The position numbers were made by a program, and so were the translations under genes. Below are positions 24,421-31,611 of a stretch of 38,182 nucleotides of DNA, piece by piece. This DNA is from Synergistaceae bacterium (GTDB lineage: Bacteria > Synergistota > Synergistia > Synergistales > Synergistaceae). How positions within the stretch are numbered: position 1 is the first letter of the stretch; every line of letters starts with the position of its first letter. Under the pieces are notes generated by a model. It was not told the origin of the DNA. It worked only from the letters and a program-made list of their open reading frames with translations, and ran no database searches. The stretch spans positions 1 to 38,182 of the forward strand of contig JAUNJZ010000025.1 in assembly GCA_030533085.1 (NCBI GenBank). Direction: 5' to 3'.

Positions 24421-24777
24421 CTATTCTGCCGTTTCCGCCTCCGAAGCGCCGGCGCTCTGCTTAGCCGCCTCCGGCGTTTCATGCGGTTTTACCGTCAGGG
24501 AAGCGAGTATCGCCTTCTTTTCCTGTTCCAAAGCGGCGATTTTTTCGTCCTTCTCTTTAAGCGCTTTTTTAAGCTTCGAGCGTACCTCAAAGACAGAGAA
24601 AAGCGAGAAGAACCACATTATGGCTGCCCCCGATGAGAAGAGCACGACCTCCCACACTCCCTGCGGCAGAGTCCACTCAAACATCAGGAATCTGACCGTC
24701 ACCTCTCCGATATTCTGGAAGGCAAAGAGCGCGGAGAGAAACATTGTCACTACGATCGCAAGAATATAGCTTCTCAA
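24421..24777 (-). CDS. LapA-domain (DUF1049) membrane protein, YrvD-like
   Basis: This is a 118-residue protein with two membrane segments (about residues 4-24 and 41-63 from the chosen start). A cytoplasmic coiled coil (VRSKLKKALKEKDEKIAAL) and an Ala/Glu-rich tail follow. The hairpin with FQNIGEVTVRFLMFEW between the helices is typical of LapA-domain proteins. The TTG at 24777 is preferred over a start 24 codons upstream because AGGAGG lies eight bases before it and the upstream residues look unlike the family. Bacillus yrvD occupies the same place before recJ. In Gram-negatives LapA proteins link to envelope homeostasis, but the role here is open. Confidence 0.82.
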   Translation of the reverse strand: MRSYILAIVVTMFLSALFAFQNIGEVTVRFLMFEWTLPQGVWEVVLFSSGAAIMWFFSLFSVFEVRSKLKKALKEKDEKIAALEQEKKAILASLTVKPHETPEAAKQSAGASEAETAE

Positions 24778-24853
24778 AACAAACCCCTCCTGTCGGCGAA
24801 CGGCACGAACCGTCCGCTGAGCTTCATTTACCCGTATATGATACAACATAACG

Positions 24854-24893
24854 AAAAAAAAATCTCTCCCACTTGCCGGAGGGAGAGATTTTT
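24854..24893 (-). terminator. Intrinsic terminator of the rqcP-secF operon
   Basis: A 13-bp perfect stem AAAAATCTCTCCC (24858-24870) / GGGAGAGATTTTT (24881-24893) has a ten-base loop. It is followed on the minus strand by an uninterrupted run of T (complement of the A-run at 24854-24862). It lies about 60 bases after the secF stop and before lapA, so it separates the sec operon from the recJ operon. The sequence is also symmetrical enough to stop plus-strand transcription. Confidence 0.9.
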
Positions 24894-24953
24894 AAGCATT
24901 TATGCTTTTGGGATATGGACGGCTCGTACAATCAGCGGCCGGTTAAGCCTCCT

Positions 24954-25835
24954 CTAGTATTTCGGGGAGCGCAGATACCATTCTACAAGCGCCGAGCTTG
25001 CGATATAGACGGAGCTGTATGTGCCGACTGTGATGCCTATCAGGAAGGCGAAGGCAAAGTTGCTGATCACCTCTCCGCCGAATATGTACATCGCGATGAC
25101 CGGAAGCAGCGTGGTTATCGACGTGTTTATCGTGCGCGAGAGCGTCTGATTTATCGAATTGTCCACCAGCGCAACTATCCCCTTCGCGCGCACCTGTCCC
25201 CAGTTCTCACGGATACGGTCGAGCACGACTATGGAGTCGTTGAGCGAGTAGCCTGCGACGGTGAGTATGGCCGCGATGAATGTCACGGATACCTCCTTGC
25301 CGGTAAGGCTGTAGACGCCGAGCATGATAATCACGTCATGCACCAGCGACAGCACCGCGACCGCGCCGAAGCGGAAGCGGAAGCGGTAGGCCATATAGAG
25401 GAGGATTCCGGCGATCGCGAGCAGCAGCGAATATGTCGCCTGCGCGCGCAGCTCGTTGCCGACCACAGGGCCTATCTTGTCGATGCGCAGCACCTTATAT
25501 GGGCCGATGTCGCTCGAGAGCGCCGCGAGAACGGCCTTGCGCACGTCGTCGTCCTCCGCCTGGAAGCGCAGAAGTATGTCTCTGTCGTCAAAGGCCTGGA
25601 TGGTAGCGTTTCCATGCCCTATCTTGCTGAGCGCCGCGCGAACGCTGCCGACCTCAACGGGATTGTCAAATTCTACCTGCAGCACGAGGCCGCCTGTGAA
25701 GTCTACGCCAAGATTCAGCCCCTTCGTAAAGAGAAGGCCGATCGAGAGCAGAATACAGACAAGGCTGATGCCGACCAGCAGCTTTCTGTATTTCATGAAT
25801 TGGAAATTGAGCTTTGAAGCGTCAAATGTAGCCAT
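24954..25835 (-). CDS. secF: Protein translocase subunit SecF
   Basis: SecF pairs with SecD to pull exported proteins through the Sec channel using the proton (or sodium) gradient. The 293-residue protein has an N-terminal membrane helix (about 20-38), the GVDFTGGLVLQVEF motif (about 43-56), a periplasmic domain and five further helices. These include DIRENW-type segments in LDRIRENWGQ and the AGYSLNDSIVVLDR stretch typical of SecF. The ATG at 25835 has AGGAGG nine bases upstream. A TTG at 25841 is too close to the site. The stop is followed by the strong terminator at 24854-24893. Confidence 0.96.
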   Translation of the reverse strand: MATFDASKLNFQFMKYRKLLVGISLVCILLSIGLLFTKGLNLGVDFTGGLVLQVEFDNPVEVGSVRAALSKIGHGNATIQAFDDRDILLRFQAEDDDVRKAVLAALSSDIGPYKVLRIDKIGPVVGNELRAQATYSLLLAIAGILLYMAYRFRFRFGAVAVLSLVHDVIIMLGVYSLTGKEVSVTFIAAILTVAGYSLNDSIVVLDRIRENWGQVRAKGIVALVDNSINQTLSRTINTSITTLLPVIAMYIFGGEVISNFAFAFLIGITVGTYSSVYIASSALVEWYLRSPKY

Positions 25836-25853
25836 TGTCAACAGCCTCCTTTT

Positions 25854-27236
25854 CTAAAGGGTATGATTCTTGCGCGCGGAAAGAGCAATGCCGAGCAACG
25901 TGCGCGTTACCAGCGTATTGCAGAATACGGAGGCGACGACGCCTATGCTCAGAGTTACCGCAAATCCGCGAATCGGGCCGCTGCCAAAGTAGAAGAGAAT
26001 GGCCGAGGCTATCAGCGTTGTGATGTTAGAGTCAAGAATGACGACGAGCGCCTTGCGGAAGCCGGTATCCAGCGCGGCCATTATCGTCTTGCCGGAGCGG
26101 AATTCCTCCTTCATTCTTTCGTAGATGAGGATGTTGCCGTCAACGGCCATGCCTATCGTGAGAATCATACCGCCGATGCCTGGCAGCGTGAGCGTCGATT
26201 TGAGCGCTATCAGCGCAGCCACCACAAGCAGCATGGCGACTCCCAGCGCGATGTCCGCCGCTATTCCCAGCATACCGTAGTAGACGACCATGAACACCAC
26301 GACGAGCGCCGCGCCGATAAGCCCGGACTTCACGCCCTCATGTATCGAATCCGCGCCGAGCGTCGGCCCGACAGAGCGGTTTTCAAGAACTTCAACGGAT
26401 ACCGGAAGCGCGCCAGCGCGCAGCATGATGGCGAGCCTGTTGGCTTCAGCGGTTGTAAAGGAGCCGGTTATCTGCGCTTCACCGCCGGAGATACGCTGCT
26501 GCACGACGGGGGCGGAGATAACCATATCGTCGAGAACGATGGCTATCTGTTTTCCGATGTTGGCAGCCGTAGCCTCATCAAAGAGCTTCGCCCCCTCGGC
26601 GTTGAACTGCAGGGAAACGGCAGCCTTGCCGAACTGGTCGAAGTTGGTCTCCGCCTTCGTCAAATCTCCGCCGCCGACATACTGTTTGCCGAGAAGATAG
26701 GCGCTGCCGCTTTCGCTTTTAGCGACCAGCAGCTCAGGATTCCCCTTGACCGCCTCTTCCATCTGCTTTATATAAAGGTCGACCTCTTCCCTGGCTCTGT
26801 TCCAGCGCTCCTGAGCCGTCTGAAACTGTTCGTCGCTTTCATAGTTTGAGCGTATCGGCTGGGCCGGAACGCGCGGAGATTCCCCAAGCACCTGCCTGAA
26901 TTGCAGGACTGCCGTGCGTCCTATCAGGTCAAGAGCGGCCTCCGGATCTTCAACGCCGGGGAGATCAACCGCTATACGGTCCTCTCCTTCGCGCTGAATC
27001 ACAGGCTCCGCTATGCCGTACTGGTCGATTCTTGTCCGCAGGACGACGAGCAGTCTTTCAAGGCTGTCCGCGGTAAGCGGATTTTCCGGAGTTCCCTTGG
27101 CCTGCAGTACGATATGTACGCCGCCCCTCAGGTCAAGGCCAAGCCGCACCTTCCCCTTTATCGGGTAGGCTACGACCGCGGCTATAATGACGACGGCTAT
27201 GACAACAAAAAGCCGCCATTTGTCTCGTTTAAGCAT
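25854..27236 (-). CDS. secD: Protein translocase subunit SecD
   Basis: SecD is the partner of SecF. The 460-residue protein has an N-terminal helix (about 8-25), the GLDLRGGVHIVLQ motif (33-45), a periplasmic P1-type domain (about 46-280) and five C-terminal helices, including the MAVDGNILIYERMKEE segment near residue 390. The length suits the shorter Firmicutes/Thermotoga form rather than the 615-residue E. coli one. GAGGAGG lies about ten bases before the ATG. secF starts 18 bases after the stop. Confidence 0.96.
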   Translation of the reverse strand: MLKRDKWRLFVVIAVVIIAAVVAYPIKGKVRLGLDLRGGVHIVLQAKGTPENPLTADSLERLLVVLRTRIDQYGIAEPVIQREGEDRIAVDLPGVEDPEAALDLIGRTAVLQFRQVLGESPRVPAQPIRSNYESDEQFQTAQERWNRAREEVDLYIKQMEEAVKGNPELLVAKSESGSAYLLGKQYVGGGDLTKAETNFDQFGKAAVSLQFNAEGAKLFDEATAANIGKQIAIVLDDMVISAPVVQQRISGGEAQITGSFTTAEANRLAIMLRAGALPVSVEVLENRSVGPTLGADSIHEGVKSGLIGAALVVVFMVVYYGMLGIAADIALGVAMLLVVAALIALKSTLTLPGIGGMILTIGMAVDGNILIYERMKEEFRSGKTIMAALDTGFRKALVVILDSNITTLIASAILFYFGSGPIRGFAVTLSIGVVASVFCNTLVTRTLLGIALSARKNHTL

Positions 27237-27324
27237 CTAAAATGCGCCTCCTCACAAAGAAAACGGAGTGGACCCTGTTATGTCCTCTCCGCGTAGTACA
27301 GAGAAATGTGTTTTTAACGGCCGG

Positions 27325-27789
27325 CTAATCCTTTTTTTCAGCCGCGTCGTCTTTATTTTCTTCCGAGGCGATGACCTCGTTCTCGACAACGGCGGATTCC
27401 GGTATTTCGTCGACCGCGGCGGCTTCAAGTACAGCGGTCTCATCGGCGGCCGTCTTATCTGCGGCCGATTCCGACTTCTTCGATTTCTTTTTCCGCTGCT
27501 GCGGGGCGGCGGAATTTCCGTCGCTCTTCTTCATTGATATGGAGCTTTTAAGAATACGCGCCTTTACGCCTTCGTCAAGCTCGATGATGTAACTGTCGTC
27601 AAGCGTCTCGCGAACTATCCCAAAGAAGCCTCCGGCCGTTATCACCGTATCCCCTTTGCTGATGCTGGCGAGCATATCCTCGTGCGCCTTCTGCTTTTTC
27701 TTCTGCGGCCTGATAATCATGAAATAGAATATCGCCGCGAACATTGCGAGGGGTAACATCATACCCATCAAACCGCCCTGCTGACCCAA
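27325..27789 (-). CDS. yajC: Preprotein translocase accessory subunit YajC
   Basis: YajC is a single-span membrane protein of the SecDF-YajC complex. Residues 9-27 form the membrane helix and are followed by FYFMIIRPQKKKQKAHEDML and an SH3-like segment GDTVITAGGFFGIVRE, both diagnostic. The product is 154 residues, longer than the usual 85-115. The extra is a low-complexity tail (about 88-154), first Lys-rich, then rich in Ala, Glu and Asp, and probably disordered. The start is a TTG at 27789 with GGAGG upstream. secD follows after 88 bases. Confidence 0.94.
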   Translation of the reverse strand: MGQQGGLMGMMLPLAMFAAIFYFMIIRPQKKKQKAHEDMLASISKGDTVITAGGFFGIVRETLDDSYIIELDEGVKARILKSSISMKKSDGNSAAPQQRKKKSKKSESAADKTAADETAVLEAAAVDEIPESAVVENEVIASEENKDDAAEKKD

Positions 27790-27837
27790 AAAAACTCCTC
27801 CTTACAAAACTCGAATGATTGTTTCCTTATGCAACAA

Positions 27838-27862
27838 CGGCTATTTTATCATGATATAGCCG
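27838..27862 (-). other. Hairpin between rex and yajC
   Basis: A 7-bp stem CGGCTAT (27838-27844) / ATAGCCG (27856-27862) has an 11-base loop that itself includes the palindrome TATCATGATA. On the minus strand it lies just after the rex stop. The following TTGTTG is only weakly U-rich. It may be a weak terminator or an mRNA-processing hairpin. Confidence 0.35.
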
Positions 27863-27869
27863 CTTGTGA

Positions 27870-28517
27870 CTATCTATTTTTTACCGGATATTGTTTTTCC
27901 TGCTCTTTAAGAAAAAAGAGCAGCTTCTCAAGCTCCACAAAGATATCAACTCTGTAGAAAAGTATTTTTTCAGGCACGACGACAGTGGCCGGCGTGAAGG
28001 CGAGAATGCCCCTCAGCGTCGGAGAGAGGGCCGCCTTGTCTACGCAGCCCTGCGCCGCCGCGGCCGGCACGGCGAGCAAAAGCACCTCTATGTTGCGCGC
28101 CTCCATGACCTCGGCGATATCGTCAACGTGAAAGCATTCTACCCCCATCACCTTTTTGCCGACCTTTTCGGGGTCTATGTCAAAAAGAGCCTCTACGCTG
28201 AACTTATAGCTCTGAAAGGCGGTGTGCCCCATCAGCGCTGTACCAAGGTTTCCGACTCCGGCCAGCGCGACGTGCCAGACATGCGGCGACGCGAGTATAT
28301 TTTCTATATGCGCGCAGAGCCGGTTTACATGATAGCCGACGCCGCGCTTGCCGATCTCGCCGAAGTATGAGAGATCCTTTCTCACCTGGCTTGCCTTGAT
28401 GCCAAGCATTTCTCCCATCTGGAGCGAGGAGACGACTTTGCGCCCCTCCTCCTTCATCAACAGGAGAAGCCGGTAATATTGTATCAGCCTCTCTACCGTC
28501 GGTTCCGCCACCTTCAT
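27870..28517 (-). CDS. rex: Redox-sensing transcriptional repressor Rex
   Basis: Rex binds NADH or NAD+ and represses fermentation and respiration genes when NADH is low. The 215-residue protein has an N-terminal winged helix with SQVRKDLSYFGEIGKRGVGY (about 42-62), the strongest family signature. A Rossmann domain with GVGNLGTAL follows, then a C-terminal dimerisation helix. The ATG at 28517 is chosen over a longer frame because the family begins at MKVAEPT-like residues and the eno stop is 16 bases upstream. Co-transcription with enolase ties it to glycolytic flux. I do not see a clear Rex operator (TTGTG...CACAA) nearby. Confidence 0.95.
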   Translation of the reverse strand: MKVAEPTVERLIQYYRLLLLMKEEGRKVVSSLQMGEMLGIKASQVRKDLSYFGEIGKRGVGYHVNRLCAHIENILASPHVWHVALAGVGNLGTALMGHTAFQSYKFSVEALFDIDPEKVGKKVMGVECFHVDDIAEVMEARNIEVLLLAVPAAAAQGCVDKAALSPTLRGILAFTPATVVVPEKILFYRVDIFVELEKLLFFLKEQEKQYPVKNR

Positions 28518-28533
28518 AAAGCGCCTTCCCCCT

Positions 28534-29811
28534 CTACCTTCTGGGCATTGGCTTTCCTGCAAATTCGGAGCGTCCGCCCAGAGCCTCTTCGATGCGGATA
28601 AGTCTGTTGTATTTGCGCACGCGATCCATGCCGCGCGGAGCCCCCGCCTTTATCTGTCCGGCGCCTGTAGCCACGGCAAGGTCGGATATGAAAGAGTCGG
28701 AGGTCTCGCCTGAGCGGTGGGATATTATTCGGCTGTATCCGGCGCGCAGCGCCATCTCCGCGACGTTGAGCGTTTCCGTCAGCGTGCCTATCTGATTCGG
28801 CTTGATGAGCACGGCGTTGGCGGCTCGCTTTTCGATGCCGATCTTCAAACGTTCCTTATGAGTTACAAACAGGTCGTCGCCTATAAGCTGCACCTTGTCG
28901 CCCAGCCTCTCCGTGAGGGACACCCAGCCCTGCCAGTCATCCTCCGCGAGGCCGTCTTCTATGGATATGACGGGATATTTCGCGCAGATGTTTTCGTACA
29001 TGTCTATCAGCTCTCCAGAGGTAAAGCGGCAGTCTGAGCCGGGGAAGCAGTAGCTGCCGTCTGAGAGGAACTGAGTCGCCGCGACGTCAAGCCCTATAGA
29101 AATATCGACTCCGGGCTGATAGCCGGCCTCGCTTATCGCCTGCATCAGCGTCAGGAATACCTTGTCCGTGTCCCTGAAATCGCAGGCGAAGCCTCCCTCG
29201 TCTCCGGTGCCTGTGAATTTGCCGCCGCGCTCAAGTATCTTTTTCAGCGTGTGATAGGTTTCCGCCCCCATGCGCAGCGATTCCGCGAAGGATGGGGCGT
29301 TGTGCGGTATTATCAGAAATTCCTGTATATTGAGGTTGTTGTTGCTGTGAACGCCGCCATTTATCACATTCATCATCGGGACAGGCATCAGGTCGGCGCT
29401 GAGGCCGCCGAGGTAACGCCACAGCGGGACGACCAGCTCATTGGCGGCGGCACGGGCCACGGCGAGTGATACCGCGAGCATCGCGTTCGCTCCCAGCCGC
29501 CTCTTGTGCAGCGTGCCGTCCAGCTCTATCATCGTGTTATCGACAAGCGCCTGCTCCGTCGGGTCAAGCCCTTTGAGAGCCGGGGCGATAACTTCATTTA
29601 CGATTTTTACCGCGTTGAGAACGCCGCGCCCCGAATAACGGCCGCTGTCGCCGTCGCGCAGCTCGGTCGCCTCGTAGCTGCCGGTCGAGGCCCCGCACGG
29701 CGCGCTCGCCATTCCCAAAGTTCCGCTGTTCAGCCTGACCTCGGCCTCAACTGTGGGATAGCCGCGTGAATCCAATATTTCTCTGGCATGAATTTTTTCT
29801 ATATATGACAT
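28534..29811 (-). CDS. eno: Enolase
   Basis: Enolase converts 2-phosphoglycerate to phosphoenolpyruvate. The 425-residue protein shows the catalytic loop CGASTGSYEA (about 39-48), the metal ligands in SIGLDVAATQ, ISIEDGLAEDDW and LIGDDLFVT, the catalytic Lys in LIKPNQIG and the His in ISHRSGETSD. All are in the expected order. The loop reads CGASTG instead of the common SGASTG, and the C-terminal GAPRGMDRVRKYN differs from the usual GAPSRSERVAKYN. Such changes occur in some lineages. AAGGGG precedes the ATG. It sits between rqcP and rex in one operon. Confidence 0.97.
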   Translation of the reverse strand: MSYIEKIHAREILDSRGYPTVEAEVRLNSGTLGMASAPCGASTGSYEATELRDGDSGRYSGRGVLNAVKIVNEVIAPALKGLDPTEQALVDNTMIELDGTLHKRRLGANAMLAVSLAVARAAANELVVPLWRYLGGLSADLMPVPMMNVINGGVHSNNNLNIQEFLIIPHNAPSFAESLRMGAETYHTLKKILERGGKFTGTGDEGGFACDFRDTDKVFLTLMQAISEAGYQPGVDISIGLDVAATQFLSDGSYCFPGSDCRFTSGELIDMYENICAKYPVISIEDGLAEDDWQGWVSLTERLGDKVQLIGDDLFVTHKERLKIGIEKRAANAVLIKPNQIGTLTETLNVAEMALRAGYSRIISHRSGETSDSFISDLAVATGAGQIKAGAPRGMDRVRKYNRLIRIEEALGGRSEFAGKPMPRR

Positions 29812-29856
29812 TGTAATTGCCCCTTTCTTCTCTCGCTCTTTCGGATTGTTTTTGCC

Positions 29857-30129
29857 TTACCAGGGACGCTCCTCTTTCTCAGCCGGCCTCTCCTCAACGA
29901 CGACATAAGCCTCCGCCTTTCTTTTCAGCGCCGTTTCGTCAGCCGACGTCACTCTGACGGTAAGTATGCGCCGCGGATATGCTATCTCAAGAATATCGTC
30001 GGCACGCAGCTCCGAGGAGGGCTTGCACTGCCGCTTATTTATGCGCACAGCGCCGATCTCCGCCATCTCCTGAGCGACGGTCCGGCGTTTTACCAGCCGC
30101 GACAGCTTCAGGTATTTATCAACTCTCAG
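29857..30129 (-). CDS. rqcP: S4-domain ribosome quality-control protein RqcP (YabO-like), CTG start
   Basis: RqcP binds stalled 50S subunits and helps RqcH add alanine tails to trapped nascent chains. The 90-residue product begins LRVDKYLKLSRLVKRR and matches the remembered Bacillus YabO sequence (MRLDKFLKVSRLIKRRT...) along its length, with the S4 fold followed by a charged tail. No ATG, GTG or TTG exists at the family's start. The in-frame codons are TAA (stop), GTA, CTG. The CTG at 30129 lies eight bases after GGGAGG and about 20 bases after a predicted transcription start. The first ATG (30066) would remove the first 21 residues and half of the S4 domain. eno follows after 45 bases. Confidence 0.88.
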   Translation of the reverse strand: MRVDKYLKLSRLVKRRTVAQEMAEIGAVRINKRQCKPSSELRADDILEIAYPRRILTVRVTSADETALKRKAEAYVVVEERPAEKEERPW

Positions 30130-30156
30130 TACTTACACCTCCCGACCACATAAAAA

Positions 30157-30185
30157 AGTATAATGCCAATCCACAATTCATGCAA
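30157..30185 (-). promoter_or_regulatory. Sigma-70 promoter of the rqcP-eno-rex-yajC-secDF operon
   Basis: On the minus strand a -35 box TTGCAT (30185-30180) is followed after exactly 17 bases by TATACT (30162-30157). Transcription should start about 20 bases before the rqcP CTG. The match is among the best in the window and supports rqcP as the first gene of the operon. Confidence 0.75.
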
Positions 30186-30201
30186 TAAAGCTCAAAGCGC
30201 A

Positions 30202-30240
30202 GGAACACCCGGCAGTTAGGCCGGGCGTTCCGATTTTTGT
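30202..30240. terminator. Strong hairpin next to the rpoD stop
   Basis: A 12-bp stem with one mismatch, GGAACACCCGGC (30202-30213) / GCCGGGCGTTCC (30220-30231), has a six-base loop. It lies nine bases beyond the rpoD stop and so is where a dnaG-rpoD terminator is expected. The T-run (GATTTTTGTTT) is on the plus-strand side, however, while the minus-strand side lacks one. It is either a bidirectional stop that works poorly in the rpoD direction or a block against antisense transcription into rpoD. Confidence 0.6.
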
Positions 30241-31611
30241 TTATTCAAGAAAATCCTTCAGCTTTTTGCTGCGGCTCGGATGCCTGAGCTTCCGTAGTGC
30301 CTTCGCCTCGATCTGGCGGATACGCTCGCGCGTAACGCCGAAGCGCCGTCCGACCTCTTCGAGCGTATGAGCGTGACCGTCCTCAAGGCCGAATCTGAGC
30401 CTCAGCACCTCGCGCTCGCGATCTGTAAGGTCGTCGAGCATCTCGTCAAGCTGTTCGCGCAGAATCTGGCTCGCCGCGGCGTCCTCCGGGCTAGGCACAT
30501 CCTTATCTTCAAGAAAATCTCCAAGCTGGCTGTCCTCTTCCTCGCCTATCGGCGTTTCAAGCGAGACAGGCTCCTGGGCTATGCGCTGTATCTCCTCCAC
30601 GCGGTCGGAGGGTATCTCCATTCCGGCCGCTATCTCCTCCGCCGTCGGCTCGCGTCCGAGACGCTGAACGAGCTGGCGCGAAACGCGGATGAGCTTGTTG
30701 ATAGTCTCGACCATGTGGACAGGTATACGTATCGTTCGGGCCTGGTCCGCTATCGCGCGGGTGATTGCCTGACGTATCCACCAAGTCGCATAGGTGCTGA
30801 ATTTATAACCCTTGTGGTAGTCAAATTTTTCAACCGCCCGGATAAGCCCCAGATTCCCCTCCTGAATCAGGTCAAGGAAAAGCATTCCGCGTCCGATGTA
30901 TTTTTTCGCTATGCTGACGACCAGGCGAAGGTTTGCCTCTACAAGCGCGTCCTTACTCGCGGCGTCTCCGGCCTCCACTCCCTTGGCAAGCACGACCTCG
31001 TCATCGGAGGTAAGAAGCGGGATCTTGCCGATCTCCCTCAGATACATGCGCACCGGGTCTGAAAGGGGAAGATCCTCAAGGTCTCCCATATCCTCGCCGC
31101 TTGCCGCGGCGGAAAGTATTGTCTCTCCCTCGGAGGGGTCCACCTTCGTCTTTGGCTCGTCTATTACGTCAACGCCCAGCTCCATGAGGTTCATATAAAG
31201 ATTGTCAAGAATGTCGGCGGTGAGGAAATCCTTGGGCATTCTCTTTTCGATGTCCTCGTACGTCACAAAGCCCTTTTCGCGCCCCTCATGCAGCAGGTCA
31301 CGGACATTATCTATATACGCGCTGTAGTCCGTGCCATACTGGTCGTCGCCGTCGCCGTCCAGCGCCGCTCCCCCCTCCGCCTCAGCCTCCTCTATCGGCT
31401 CTATGACATCCAGAAGGGCCGCGTCTTCCGCCGGAGGGACAGCGTCATCAAGACTCGCAATATCTATTCCATCGTCAGCCGGCAGCTCTTCCTCCGAAAG
31501 CATTTCAGGCTCGACTTCCTCCTCCGCCTCGTCAAACACGGCAGTCTCGTCCTCCGCGGGGGATTTTTCTTCCGGCGTCAGATTCTCGTCAATTCCTTTT
31601 TTCTTTCTCAT
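30241..31611 (-). CDS. rpoD: Primary RNA polymerase sigma factor RpoD
   Basis: This is the housekeeping sigma-70 factor, of 456 residues. Region 1.1 (about 97-152) is followed by region 1.2 ([17 protein letters not shown], 185-201), region 2 with [16 protein letters not shown] and the -10-recognition helix [20 protein letters not shown], region 3, and region 4.2 [22 protein letters not shown] (416-437). The first 90 residues are unusual: positions 11-90 contain 32 Asp/Glu and a single Lys. The ATG overlaps the dnaG stop as ATGA. The dnaG-rpoD pairing is the conserved macromolecular-synthesis arrangement, here without rpsU. The promoters seen in this window fit its consensus. Confidence 0.97.
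   Translation of the reverse strand: MRKKKGIDENLTPEEKSPAEDETAVFDEAEEEVEPEMLSEEELPADDGIDIASLDDAVPPAEDAALLDVIEPIEEAEAEGGAALDGDGDDQYGTDYSAYIDNVRDLLHEGREKGFVTYEDIEKRMPKDFLTADILDNLYMNLMELGVDVIDEPKTKVDPSEGETILSAAASGEDMGDLEDLPLSDPVRMYLREIGKIPLLTSDDEVVLAKGVEAGDAASKDALVEANLRLVVSIAKKYIGRGMLFLDLIQEGNLGLIRAVEKFDYHKGYKFSTYATWWIRQAITRAIADQARTIRIPVHMVETINKLIRVSRQLVQRLGREPTAEEIAAGMEIPSDRVEEIQRIAQEPVSLETPIGEEEDSQLGDFLEDKDVPSPEDAAASQILREQLDEMLDDLTDREREVLRLRFGLEDGHAHTLEEVGRRFGVTRERIRQIEAKALRKLRHPSRSKKLKDFLE

Noticed and set aside
24778-24853. Possible promoter for lapA-recJ (TATCAT/CATATA region)
   Set aside because: A -10-like sequence exists but no acceptable -35 box at 16-18 bases could be found.
27790-27869. 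Rex operator in the rex-yajC gap
   Set aside because: TTGTGAC occurs on the plus strand but has no matching inverted half at Rex spacing.
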